A DNA stretch of 10,500 nt from an uncultured Lachnospiraceae bacterium (GCA_900553635.1 USDU01000074.1:1-10500), one strand, 5' to 3'. Positions 1-7,900 are shown, numbered from the stretch's first letter. The notes: generated by a model from the sequence alone, not told the origin. Made by a program: numbers and translations.

Positions 1-87
1 TCTCGGGGATCTGGAATCTGCAACGATAATTCTATAGAAAGGAGCTTTCTTCTGACCCATTCTTCTTAATCTAATCTTTACTGCCAT
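1..87 (-). CDS. rpsP: 30S ribosomal protein S16, N-terminal part (runs off the window)
   Basis: The first 29 codons are present; the rest lies beyond base 1. The translation begins [20 protein letters not shown], the characteristic N-terminus of bacterial S16, a small protein (about 80-90 residues) that binds 16S rRNA in the lower body of the 30S subunit and is needed for its assembly. The start is fixed by a near-perfect Shine-Dalgarno site, GGAGGTG at 94-100, six bases upstream. The gene follows ffh after a 48-nt AT-rich gap without a visible terminator, the order ylxM-ffh-rpsP known from Bacillus and many Clostridia, so it is probably read through from the ylxM promoter. The downstream genes expected in that operon (a KH-domain RNA-binding protein, rimM, trmD, rplS) are outside the window. 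Identification is firm despite the short length. Confidence 0.95.
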   Translation of the reverse strand, partial: MAVKIRLRRMGQKKAPFYRIIVADSRSPR

Positions 88-135
88 TTGTTTCACCTCC
101 GCATTTTCTGCTGTTAATATAGTATTTTTATTTAT

Positions 136-1488
136 TTAAAAAGGAAAACGCATACGTCCCTTTTTACCACGTTTGCCGCCCATTCCCATCATGCCGGGCA
201 TCTGCTTCATCATCTTACGCATCTGCTCGAACTGCTTCACCAAGCGGTTGACCTCCGCAATGTCCACACCGGCACCTCTGGCAATACGATGCTTTCTTGA
301 GGGGTTCAGAATCTCGGGATTGGACCGCTCCTTCGGCGTCATCGAAAGAATAATCGCCTCAGTGCGCGCCATCTTCTTCTCGTCGATGGCATTTTCAATG
401 TCCTTCATCTGGCTTCCCAGACCCGGCATCATGGCCAACACGCTGGAAAGACCTCCCATTTTCTTCATCTGGTTCATACTCTCCAGATAATCGTCAAAGC
501 CAAACTGTGCTTTCTTCAGCTTCTGCGTCATAGCCTTGGCTTTTTCCTCGTCTACGGTCTCCTGTGCCTTCTCAATCAGAGTCAGCACATCGCCCATTCC
601 GAGGATACGGGACGCCATACGGTCCGGATAAAACTGCTCCAGATCCGACAGCTTCTCGCCCATACCTATATATAAAATCGGCTTTCCGGTCACTGCCTTG
701 ACAGACAGCGCGGCTCCGCCTCGGGTATCTCCGTCTAACTTGGTCAGGATGACGCCGTCGATGCCAATCTTGTCATTGAACACAGTGGCCACATTGACTG
801 CGTCCTGTCCTGTCATGGCGTCTACGGTCAGAAGCGCCTGATCCACATGCAGATTTTCTTTGATCTCCTGCAGCTCCTCCATCATGTCTTCGTCCACATG
901 CAGACGGCCTGCAGTATCGAGGATGACCACATTGAAGTTATTCTTCTTCGCGTACTCATAAGCGCCCTTCGCGATATTCACCGGCTTCTGATTCTCGCCC
1001 ATGGTAAATACCTCTACGCCCTGCTTCTCGCCGTTGACCTGCAGCTGCTTAATCGCAGCCGGACGATAGACGTCACAGGCTACCAGCAGTACCTTGCGGC
1101 CCTTGCTTTTCAGCTTTCCGGCCAGCTTGGCTGCCGTGGTGGTTTTACCGGCTCCCTGAAGACCCATCATCATCAGAACGGTCACTTCACCGGGGTTACG
1201 AAGCTTCAGCTCTGTGGTCTCGCTGCCCATCAGGGAAATCAGTTCCTCATGGACAATCTTTACCACCTGCTGTCCCGGCGTCAGACTGTTCATCACATCC
1301 GCGCCGATGGCGCGTTCCTCTACGGACTTGATAAACTGCTTGACTACCTTAAAGCTTACGTCGGCTTCCAGAAGAGCCATCTTGACTTCCTTTAAAGATG
1401 CTTTCACATCCGCCTCGGAAAGACGTCCCTTACCCCGCAGGTTCTTAAATACATTCTGTAATTTATCAGATAAACTTTCAAATGCCAT
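136..1488 (-). CDS. ffh: Signal recognition particle GTPase Ffh (SRP54)
   Basis: Ffh binds the SRP RNA and the signal sequence of nascent membrane proteins, then docks with FtsY at the membrane; GTP hydrolysis releases the cargo to the translocon. The 450 residues match the family length. The N domain covers about 1-95. The G domain follows, with P-loop GLQGAGKTT at 109-117, DTAGR at 191-195, TKLD at 249-252 and IGMGE at 274-278. The C-terminal M domain (about 325-450) is rich in methionine (KKMGGLSSVLAMMPGL region, about 342-357) and carries the RNA-binding motif SRKHRIARGAG at 397-407. That motif reads GAG where many family members have GSG, a mild variation. The tail is basic and Met/Gly-rich. 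The ATG directly abuts the ylxM stop codon and the GGAG site (1498-1501) lies inside ylxM, so translation is probably coupled. Confidence 0.98.
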   Translation of the reverse strand: MAFESLSDKLQNVFKNLRGKGRLSEADVKASLKEVKMALLEADVSFKVVKQFIKSVEERAIGADVMNSLTPGQQVVKIVHEELISLMGSETTELKLRNPGEVTVLMMMGLQGAGKTTTAAKLAGKLKSKGRKVLLVACDVYRPAAIKQLQVNGEKQGVEVFTMGENQKPVNIAKGAYEYAKKNNFNVVILDTAGRLHVDEDMMEELQEIKENLHVDQALLTVDAMTGQDAVNVATVFNDKIGIDGVILTKLDGDTRGGAALSVKAVTGKPILYIGMGEKLSDLEQFYPDRMASRILGMGDVLTLIEKAQETVDEEKAKAMTQKLKKAQFGFDDYLESMNQMKKMGGLSSVLAMMPGLGSQMKDIENAIDEKKMARTEAIILSMTPKERSNPEILNPSRKHRIARGAGVDIAEVNRLVKQFEQMRKMMKQMPGMMGMGGKRGKKGRMRFPF

Positions 1489-1821
1489 CTATAAATTCTC
1501 CAATATCCCGTTTAACTGCCGCACAAGCGCTTCCTTGTCCGGCTCTTCGGTCTCCCTTAAGGACTTTTCCATCTCTTCGATCTGCTCTTTGATGGTCACA
1601 AACTTCTCAACCAGGTGAAGCTTCGACTCGTATTCCTGCAGAATCTTATTGCACCGCTTAATCAGATCATGCACGCCCTGGCGGCTGATACCCTTTTCCT
1701 CCGCCACCTCGCTGAAGGAATAATCGTTCAGCACCACGTCCTCGTAAATCTGCTTCTGATGATCCGTCAGCAGTTCTCCGTAAAAATCATACAGCAGCGT
1801 CTGCTCCAGAATTTTATCCAT
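1489..1821 (-). CDS. ylxM: YlxM-family SRP accessory protein (helix-turn-helix)
   Basis: A 110-residue protein of the YlxM/UPF0122 family, encoded directly before ffh as in most Firmicutes. A sigma-factor-like helix-turn-helix occupies about residues 34-57 (SFSEVAEEKGISRQGVHDLI). A charged, probably coiled C-terminal helix follows (about 60-92). Family work in Streptococcus mutans suggests it modulates SRP function; the exact role here is inferred. An in-frame GTG at 1828-1830 would add three residues, but I prefer the ATG at 1819-1821. Its Shine-Dalgarno site AGGTGA (1827-1832) has a 5-nt spacing, and the promoter start site near 1835 would leave the GTG with almost no leader. The stop codon touches the ffh start with no gap, so the two are translated together. 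Confidence 0.9.
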   Translation of the reverse strand: MDKILEQTLLYDFYGELLTDHQKQIYEDVVLNDYSFSEVAEEKGISRQGVHDLIKRCNKILQEYESKLHLVEKFVTIKEQIEEMEKSLRETEEPDKEALVRQLNGILENL

Positions 1822-1826
1822 ACTTC

Positions 1827-1832
1827 TCACCT
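1827..1832 (-). promoter_or_regulatory. ylxM ribosome binding site that decides the start
   Basis: AGGTGA matches the 3' part of the consensus AGGAGGTGA and lies 5 nt before the ATG at 1821. It overlaps the alternative GTG at 1828-1830, which therefore cannot use it. This favours the shorter, 110-residue YlxM. Confidence 0.7.
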
Positions 1833-1841
1833 GCCTGACTT

Positions 1842-1870
1842 ATCATACACAATCCGGGCAGTGATGTCAA
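1842..1870 (-). promoter_or_regulatory. Sigma-A-type promoter for ylxM-ffh(-rpsP)
   Basis: The minus strand shows TTGACA (1865-1870, perfect -35), a 17-nt spacer, and TATGAT (1842-1847, one mismatch to TATAAT). The expected start site is near 1835, giving a leader of only about 14 nt that just contains the ribosome binding site. It sits 82 nt or less downstream of the mntP stop and makes ylxM-ffh independent of mntP and its riboswitch. The -35 hexamer forms one arm of an inverted repeat, described separately. Confidence 0.85.
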
Positions 1871-1886
1871 GTATTTTTTCTTGACA
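1865..1886. repeat. 7-bp inverted repeat overlapping the ylxM -35 box
   Basis: TGTCAAG (1865-1871) and CTTGACA (1880-1886) are perfect inverted arms with an 8-nt AT-only centre. The arm nearer ylxM contains its -35 hexamer, so a protein bound here would affect that promoter. On the minus strand no T-run follows, so it is not a good terminator for mntP. A looser outer pair, GGGCAG (1856-1861) and CTGCCC (1906-1911), surrounds it asymmetrically and may be chance. Operator function is only a possibility. Confidence 0.45.
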
Positions 1887-1912
1887 AAATTATTTTTCGG
1901 ATATTCTGCCCT

Positions 1913-2491
1913 TTAACTCAGAATTCCCAGGTGCTCCAGCAGAATCTTCAGGCCGATACAGATGAGAATCACGCCGCCCGCGAATTCCGCTCTGGATTTG
2001 TACTTCATACCAAAGATATTGCCGATGCGAATACCGATGGCGGAAATCACGAAAGTTGTTACACCGATAAATGTTACGGAAGGAATCAGCGCCACGTTTA
2101 AAAAAGCCAGGGTGATCCCCACGGCCAGGGCGTCGATGCTGGTGGCTACCGCCAGCATCAGCATGGTTTTGAACGCAAATGGATTCTCTTCCTTCGGACA
2201 GACCTCCCCGTCCTCTTCTTTTCCCAGAGCCTCCCGAATCATATTGACGCCGATGATGAGAAGCAGCACAAAGGCAATCCAGTGATCGACACTGGTGATG
2301 TAATCCTTAAACTGGCTGCCCAGCAGATATCCTATCAGAGGCATTAAAGCCTGAAAGCCGCCAAACCAGACGCCTGCGATACAGCATTCTTCTACACCCG
2401 CCTTCTGTACCGCCAGGCCCTTACAGACCGATACGGCAAAAGCGTCCATGGACAGGCCTACCGCAAGAACGAAAAGTTCTACCAATCCCAT
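1913..2491 (-). CDS. mntP: Manganese efflux pump MntP
   Basis: MntP is a small membrane exporter that removes excess Mn2+ from the cytoplasm. The 192-residue protein has six hydrophobic segments (about 3-23, 36-58, 68-87, 107-130, 133-155 and 168-190), arranged as two related halves. Each half carries the family's conserved aspartate signature in the membrane: SMDAFAVS with Asp16, and SIDALAVG with Asp120. The loop between halves is acidic (about 91-102). The start is the ATG at 2489-2491, which gives the typical N-terminus [18 protein letters not shown]. The frame stays open back to a GTG at 2525-2527, but that would add a Lys-rich stretch encoding the Shine-Dalgarno site itself. The yybP-ykoY riboswitch upstream is the classic partner of this exporter and strongly supports the call. 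Confidence 0.96.
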   Translation of the reverse strand: MGLVELFVLAVGLSMDAFAVSVCKGLAVQKAGVEECCIAGVWFGGFQALMPLIGYLLGSQFKDYITSVDHWIAFVLLLIIGVNMIREALGKEEDGEVCPKEENPFAFKTMLMLAVATSIDALAVGITLAFLNVALIPSVTFIGVTTFVISAIGIRIGNIFGMKYKSRAEFAGGVILICIGLKILLEHLGILS

Positions 2492-2499
2492 AATGAAGT

Positions 2500-2507
2500 T
2501 CTCCTTT
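2500..2507 (-). promoter_or_regulatory. mntP ribosome binding site
   Basis: AAAGGAG (2501-2507) lies 9 nt before the ATG at 2491 and decides that start over the GTG at 2527. The AGGAGA part (2500-2505) is complementary to UCUCUU at the 3' foot of the riboswitch (2545-2550), including one G-U pair, so it could be masked in one riboswitch state. The masking is inference. Confidence 0.75.
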
Positions 2508-2534
2508 TTCTTTTTACTCCGGCGCACAAGCCCC

Positions 2535-2667
2535 TATATAAAACAAGAGACCTACCCGCAGAATTTCTTCTGCGGATAAGTCTCGTTATTTCATACAAAA
2601 CCAGGCTTTATGGCCAATGTGTTGATTTTGTCACGCCAGCCGGCGCTAACTACTCCCTTATGCACTG
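2535..2667 (-). promoter_or_regulatory. yybP-ykoY (Mn2+-sensing) riboswitch in the mntP leader
   Basis: The leader carries the hallmarks of the family. The conserved GGGAGTAG element lies at 2650-2657. It is followed by a small P2 helix (GCGCC 2642-2646 with GGCGU 2633-2637). Last comes a long 17-bp hairpin (arms 2568-2584 and 2547-2563, GAAA loop). That hairpin's base has the signature GAGAC...GGTCTC seen in characterised members such as alx of E. coli. A closing P1 helix can be drawn from UGCAUAA (2658-2664) with UUAUAUA (2535-2541), with one mismatch. In the family, Mn2+ bridges two loops and turns on exporter genes. No hairpin with a U-run lies between the aptamer and mntP, so I infer control at translation initiation rather than termination. 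Confidence 0.92.
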
Positions 2668-2673
2668 GTCGCT

Positions 2674-2702
2674 ATTCTACTATATTTTTTCAACAAATGC
2701 AA
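2674..2702 (-). promoter_or_regulatory. Candidate promoter for mntP
   Basis: TTGCAT (2697-2702) and TAGAAT (2674-2679) lie 17 nt apart, giving three of six and five of six consensus matches. The start site would fall near 2667, exactly where the riboswitch begins, which supports the assignment. The leader would then be about 176 nt long. Confidence 0.65.
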
Positions 2703-2720
2703 GGGGAAATTCCTCATTTG
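2694..2720. repeat. Hairpin-forming inverted repeat after ilvA
   Basis: CAAATG (2694-2699) and CATTTG (2715-2720) form a 6-bp stem, and GGAAATTCC (2705-2713) inside is itself palindromic. It begins about 10 nt past the ilvA stop and overlaps the -35 box of the mntP promoter. On the minus strand it is followed by TTGAAAAAA rather than a T-run, so it is a poor intrinsic terminator for ilvA. It may instead form an mRNA 3'-end structure. On the plus strand a T-run follows, but no plus-strand gene needs it. Confidence 0.4.
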
Positions 2721-2729
2721 CCAGATTTT

Positions 2730-3941
2730 TTACAGGTTGATCTTCACTAACCGCGGCCGGAAACCTGCCTCGTCCAGCTTCTTGACGATGCGGTTCTTGT
2801 GCTCAGTACCGAAGGCCTCGATGGTGATGCGCAGCTCCACGCCCTCGTTCCGGTTGGTACCGATAAACTGATTGTGATCAAGCTTGACGATATTGCCGTT
2901 CTCGTCGGCGATGACCTGGGAGATCTTGACCATCTCTCCGGGCTTGTCCGGAAGCATAGTGGATACGGTGAAGATGCGGTCTCTCTGGATCAGGCCGAAC
3001 TGTACCATGGAGGACATGGTGATGATGTCCATATTTCCGCCGCTTAAGATGGAGACAATCTTCTTACCTTTCACGTTCAGGTGGTTCAGAGCCGCTACAG
3101 TCAAAAGACCGGAGTTTTCTACCACCATCTTGTGGTTCTCCACGATATCCAGGAACGCGCCGATGAGCTCGTCGTCGGTGACGGTAATGATGTCGTCCAA
3201 ATTCTTCTGAATATACGGGAAAATCTTGGTTCCGGGAGTCTTCACTGCGGTACCGTCGGCGATGGTGCTGACCGTCGGCAGGGTGGTCACCTTCTTATTC
3301 TTCAGAGAAACCTGCATACAGTTGGCGCCTGCGGGCTCCACGCCGATAACCTTGATATTCGGATTCAAAAGCTTTGCCAGAGTAGACACGCCGGTGGAAA
3401 GTCCGCCGCCTCCGATGGGAACCAGAATGTAGTCCACCAGCGGCAGCTCCTTTACAATCTCCATGGCAATAGTTCCCTGGCCGGTGGCTACCGCCAGATC
3501 ATCGAAGGGATGGATAAAGGTATAGCCGTGCTCCTCGGCCAGCTTATAGGCATACTCACACGCCTCATCATACACGTCGCCGTGAAGCACGACCTCAGCG
3601 CCATAGCTCTTGGTACGCTCCACCTTCATCAGCGGCGTGGTGGTCGGCATCACAATGACCGCTTTTACGCCATAGGCCTTGGCCGCGTAAGCCACGCCCT
3701 GGGCGTGATTTCCGGCGGATGCGGTAATCAATCCCTTGGAGCGCTCTTCGTCGCTTAAGGTACTGATCTTGTAGTAAGCACCGCGAATCTTGTACGCGCC
3801 GGTTACCTGCATATTTTCCGGCTTCAGATATACCTTATTGCCGGTGCGTTCGCTGAAATACGGACTGTATAACAGCTTGGTCTCGATCGCTACTTTTTTA
3901 ACCACCTCTGAAGCTTCTTCGAATTTTTCCAGTGTAAGCAT
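2730..3941 (-). CDS. ilvA: Threonine ammonia-lyase with C-terminal ACT domain
   Basis: This PLP enzyme deaminates L-threonine to 2-oxobutanoate and ammonia, either for isoleucine synthesis or for threonine breakdown. The fold-type II catalytic domain covers about 1-320. The PLP lysine is Lys51 in TGAYKIRGAY, with SAGNHAQG at 75-82, the phosphate-binding GGGG loop at 177-180 and SGGN at 300-303. An ACT-type domain follows (about 322-403). At 403 residues it matches the medium form with one regulatory domain, longer than catabolic TdcB (about 330) and shorter than E. coli IlvA (514). The start has AGAGGAG (3948-3954) at 6-nt spacing. It lies 37 nt after ftsY, so it could be co-transcribed. Whether it is biosynthetic or catabolic cannot be decided from sequence alone, so the gene symbol is provisional. 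Confidence 0.92.
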   Translation of the reverse strand: MLTLEKFEEASEVVKKVAIETKLLYSPYFSERTGNKVYLKPENMQVTGAYKIRGAYYKISTLSDEERSKGLITASAGNHAQGVAYAAKAYGVKAVIVMPTTTPLMKVERTKSYGAEVVLHGDVYDEACEYAYKLAEEHGYTFIHPFDDLAVATGQGTIAMEIVKELPLVDYILVPIGGGGLSTGVSTLAKLLNPNIKVIGVEPAGANCMQVSLKNKKVTTLPTVSTIADGTAVKTPGTKIFPYIQKNLDDIITVTDDELIGAFLDIVENHKMVVENSGLLTVAALNHLNVKGKKIVSILSGGNMDIITMSSMVQFGLIQRDRIFTVSTMLPDKPGEMVKISQVIADENGNIVKLDHNQFIGTNRNEGVELRITIEAFGTEHKNRIVKKLDEAGFRPRLVKINL

Positions 3942-3957
3942 GTTTTTCTCCTCTTAT

Positions 3958-3986
3958 ATTGTATTTTTACAAATTTTGTCAGTCAT
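3958..3986 (-). promoter_or_regulatory. Weak candidate promoter for ilvA
   Basis: ATGACT (3981-3986) and TACAAT (3958-3963) are spaced by 17 nt, overlapping the ftsY stop region. An overlapping alternative is CTGACA (3978-3983) with TATAAG (3953-3958) at 18 nt. The second would start transcription inside or after the ribosome binding site, so the first fits better. This AT-rich gap easily yields chance matches. Confidence 0.3.
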
Positions 3987-4917
3987 CATTTTCCTGATGG
4001 AACAGGGCGTTCACAAATTCGTCTGCGTCAAACTTCTGCAGATCCTCGATGCTCTCACCCACGCCGATGTACTTCACCGGGATACCAAGTTCGGACTGGA
4101 TTGCCACCGCGATACCGCCCTTGGCTGTTCCGTCCAGCTTCGTGAGAATGATGCCTGTGATGTCGCAGACCTCTTTGAACTGACGGGCCTGCTCCAGAGC
4201 GTTCTGTCCGGTGGTGCCATCCAGGACGACCAGGGTCTCACGGAATGCGTCCGGGTACTCCCGGTCGATAATCCGGTTAATTTTCCGAAGCTCCTCCATC
4301 AGATTCTTCTTATTGTGAAGACGTCCCGCCGTATCGCAGAGTAATACGTCCGCATGTCGCGCCTTGGCCGCGCAGACTGCGTCATAAACTACGGAAGCCG
4401 GATCTGCGCCCTCGCTGCCGCCGATAATCTCCACGCCGGCCCGGTTCGCCCACTCGGTCAGCTGCTCGCCTGCTGCCGCGCGGAAGGTATCTGCCGCCGC
4501 CAGAATCACCTTTTTGCCCTGATCCTTCAGCTTGCCTGCAAGCTTTCCTACCGATGTGGTCTTACCCACGCCGTTGACGCCGATGACCAGCACCACGGAC
4601 TTCTCCTGCTCGAAGCGGTATGCCACGTCGCCCACCTGCATCTGCTCCTTGATGCTGTTGATCAGAAGCTGCTTGCATTCGGATGGCTCCTTGATGTGCT
4701 GCTCCTTCACCTTCTGCTTCAGATCCTCCAGGATAGCGTTGGTGGCATTAATGCCGATGTCGCCCATGATCAGGATCTCCTCGATCTCCTCATAGAAATC
4801 GTCGTCAATCGCGGAATATCCACTGAAAATACTGTCAATACCGGCCGCGATGTTTGCTCTGGTCTTGGCAAGACCGGAGACCAGACGGCTGAAAAAGCCT
4901 TTTTTTTCCTCAGACAT
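3979..4917 (-). CDS. ftsY: Signal recognition particle receptor FtsY
   Basis: FtsY is the membrane-associated GTPase that receives ribosome-nascent chain-SRP complexes by forming a twin complex with Ffh. The 312 residues hold a short N-terminal amphipathic segment (GFFSRLVSGLAKT, 7-19) that can bind lipid, then the N domain (about 20-100). The G domain has P-loop GVNGVGKTT at 113-121, DTFRAAA at 143-149, DTAGR at 195-199, TKLD at 259-262 and GVGES at 285-289. It lacks the long acidic A domain of E. coli FtsY (497 residues), as is usual in Gram-positives. The ATG is preceded by AGGGGG (4925-4930) with 7-nt spacing. The 21-nt gap after smc indicates one operon. Its partner Ffh lies about 2.5 kb downstream in a separately promoted unit. 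Confidence 0.98.
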   Translation of the reverse strand: MSEEKKGFFSRLVSGLAKTRANIAAGIDSIFSGYSAIDDDFYEEIEEILIMGDIGINATNAILEDLKQKVKEQHIKEPSECKQLLINSIKEQMQVGDVAYRFEQEKSVVLVIGVNGVGKTTSVGKLAGKLKDQGKKVILAAADTFRAAAGEQLTEWANRAGVEIIGGSEGADPASVVYDAVCAAKARHADVLLCDTAGRLHNKKNLMEELRKINRIIDREYPDAFRETLVVLDGTTGQNALEQARQFKEVCDITGIILTKLDGTAKGGIAVAIQSELGIPVKYIGVGESIEDLQKFDADEFVNALFHQENDD

Positions 4918-4938
4918 TTCATTTCCCCCTGAATTTAA

Positions 4939-7900
4939 CTATTCATCTAATTCCTCTTCAATCAGGTTTACGGAAACCAGAGTGGAGACGCCCTTCTCCT
5001 GCATGGTGATACCATACAGACGATCCGCGGACTCCATGGTTCCCTTCCTATGTGTAATAATAATAAACTGTGTATTCTTTGTCAACTTATGAAGATATTT
5101 TGCAAAGCGGTTTACGTTGGAATCATCCAAAGCTGCCTCAATCTCATCCAGCAGACAGAAGGGCGAGGGTTTCAGGTTCTGAATGGCGAACAGGAGTGAA
5201 ATGGCCGTCAGGGCCTTTTCTCCGCCGGAAAGCTGCATCATGTTCTGCAGCTTTTTGCCGGGCGGCTGGGCGATAATCCGCACGCCTGCCTCCAGCATGT
5301 CCGCATCCGGATCCAGCTCCAGGGTTCCCTTTCCGCCACCGAACAATTCTTTGAAAGCCTTGTCAAACTCTACCCGAATCCGGGCAAACTGTTCTTCGAA
5401 CTGGCGGCGCATGCCTGTATCCAGTTCCGAAATAATGCCCATTAGGGTCTCCTCGGCCTTTACCAAGTCGTTCCGCTGGGTGTTCATAAATTCATACCGC
5501 TCTGAGATATTTTTATAATCCTCAATGGCATTCACATTGACATCACCCAGCTTCCGTATCTCATCCTGCAGCACACTGGTCTGCTTCTTCAGTGCCGCCA
5601 AATCCATATTCTCTTCCTGTTTCATGGGAAGGGCTGTGTTGTAGGTCAGCTCGTACTCCTCCCACATGTAATCGGTCAGAGAATCCGCCGTTTCTTCCAG
5701 TTTTTCCCTCTGACTGTTCAAGCGGAAAACCTCTTTATCCAGCCGGGTCTGCTTATCGGACAGCTCCTCACGCTTCGTAAAGAAATCCTTCTGGCCGGTC
5801 AGCAGTGCTTCCCGCTTGCCGCCAAGCTCTGCGGTCTCACCGTTTAAGCGCTCGCTCCTGGCGATCATGTCCTCTATCTGCTTCCGCAAAGCGCCGATGC
5901 CTTCCTCTTTGGCTTCAATGTCGGCATTGCCCTTCTGCATACCCTCGTGAATCTCCTGCTCTTCCGTATGAAGTCTCACAAGCTCCCGCTCAATACGGGC
6001 CGCGTTTTCATCCACAAAGCCCGCCTTCTGGGTCAGGGCCGCCAGCTTCAGGTGCGCCTTTTCGTTGTCGCCGATGCTCTCAGCCTCGCTCTGCTTCAGC
6101 TCAGCCAATCTTGCCTGCGCCGTCTCGATTCTGGCCTCGTTCTGCTTCTCCTGCTCCTCAGACTCCCGTATTTCCCGGAAAATAGCTTCGCGGCTGTCAT
6201 GAATATCCGCAAACTGCTTCTCGATTTCCGAAAGTTCCTTTCGAAGTCCGGAATAGCCCTCAATAATCTCATCCAGTCTTGCTTTCGCCTGATCGGAATT
6301 CATCTTCGCCGTATTCTGTTGCAGATACAGCTGCTGCAGCTCTGTGCTTAAGGACTCTGCCTCCGCGCGCCGCTCCCGGCGCTGTTCCCGCAGGGCTTCG
6401 ATCTGAAGACGGGCTTCCCGGATATCCGTCTCCAGCTTCTGTACATTCTCTTCCAGCTCGGTCAGCTCCCGCTTCCGGCCAAGCAAATTGCTGGAATTGC
6501 GGAAGGCTCCACCGGTCATGGAACCGCCGGGGCTTAAGGACTCGCCCTCCAGGGTAACGATAAAGATGGAATGGTTGTATTTCCGGGCAATGCGGATAGC
6601 GTCGTCAATGTGCTCTGCCACCAGTACCCGGCCCAGCAGATGCTGTACTACCCGATCATACTTTTTGTCCGCCCGTATCAGAGTACTGGCAAGGCCGATG
6701 GCGCCCTTTTCCTTCAGGGCCTCCGGCTTCGCGAAGCCGCCCCGTCCACCCACGCTGGTCAGGGGCAGGAAGGTGGCCCGGCCAAACCGGTTCTTTTTCA
6801 GATATTCAATCAGCTCCTTGGCAGTATCCTCATTTTCCGTGACAATATTCTGGATGCTGCCGCCCAGAGCTGCCTCGATGGCGGTCTCATACCGCTGATC
6901 CACTTTGATGAGGTCCGCTACCACGCCCTCGATGCCCGGCACGTTCTTTTTCTGCTCCATGACCTTGCGGATGCTGTTGCCGTAGCCATCGTAGCGCTCG
7001 GCCATGTTCCGCAGGGATTCCAGGCGGGAGGATTCCCGGTGAAAAGCGCTCTGGCCAATCTCCAGCTCCTCATTCTTTTTTCCCAGCTCCCGGCGCAGGC
7101 CTTCGGCTTCCGCCTCCTTCTCCCGCTGAGCTTCCGACAGTGTAATAATTCTTCCGGAAATTTCTTCCAGTTTCTTCAGATGTCCTTCGTACTGTACCCG
7201 CTGCTCTTCCTCACTGCTTTTCGCCAGCAGCAGCTTCTGATTCAGCTCCGTTCTCCGAATCTGGGCCTGCTCCTGCATGGCGTCGTAGCGCTGCAGGCGG
7301 CCCTTGGTGGAGGCCCGCTCATTTAACAAACTGATGATGGTGTTCTTGCAGATCTCAGCGGCTGTATTTTCCGCCTCGATCTGCTCCCGCAGCTCCTGTA
7401 AGCGCGCATCGGCCTCGCCGGAAACGGAGGCAGCTGCCTCCAGCTGCTTTGCAAGCTCCGCCTGCTCTGCCGCCAGTTTTTCTCTGGCCTCCTGCCGCTC
7501 CTTCACATCCGCCGCGATATTTTTCAGACGTCCTTCCAGCTGCTCACCGCCCTGTCGGACGGAGTTGATCTGCTCCTTCAGGACTTCAATCTGGCCTTCC
7601 AGCTGCTGACGGCCCAGACCCGCCCTGGACGCCGCTTCCTTCGTCTCATCCAGACGTCGGTTCAGCTCCTCTAACTCTTCTTCGATGCGGGCGTGTTCCT
7701 TTTTGATATTCTCATACTGTCCGGTAGTCTCTTTTAACTCCCGATCTGTATCGCTGATTTTCTGCTCCAGTTCCGTCAGCGCCCCCTGGACACGCTCCGT
7801 CTCCAAAAGGAACATATTCACATCGCAGAGCTTTAATGCTTCTTTTTTCTTCAGATATTCTCTGGCTGCCGCTGACTGCTTTTCCAGCGGTCCCAGCTGC

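Noticed and set aside
1865..1886. Dyad read as an intrinsic terminator for mntP
   Set aside because: No T-run follows on the minus strand, and one arm is the -35 element of a strong promoter.
2492..2527. N-terminal extension of MntP from the GTG at 2525-2527
   Set aside because: The extra 12 residues are encoded by the leader, including the Shine-Dalgarno site. The ATG at 2491 has correct spacing and gives the usual family start.
3081..3758. Plus-strand open frame of 225 codons
   Set aside because: It is antisense to the catalytic domain of ilvA. The protein is rich in His, Leu and Gly, as expected from reverse reading, and has no family features.
6571..7326. Long open frame of 251 codons on the plus strand
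   Set aside because: It lies wholly antisense to smc, whose coiled-coil and hinge regions are intact. The frame is a by-product of biased codon use, the translation shows no recognisable domain, and there is no ribosome site.
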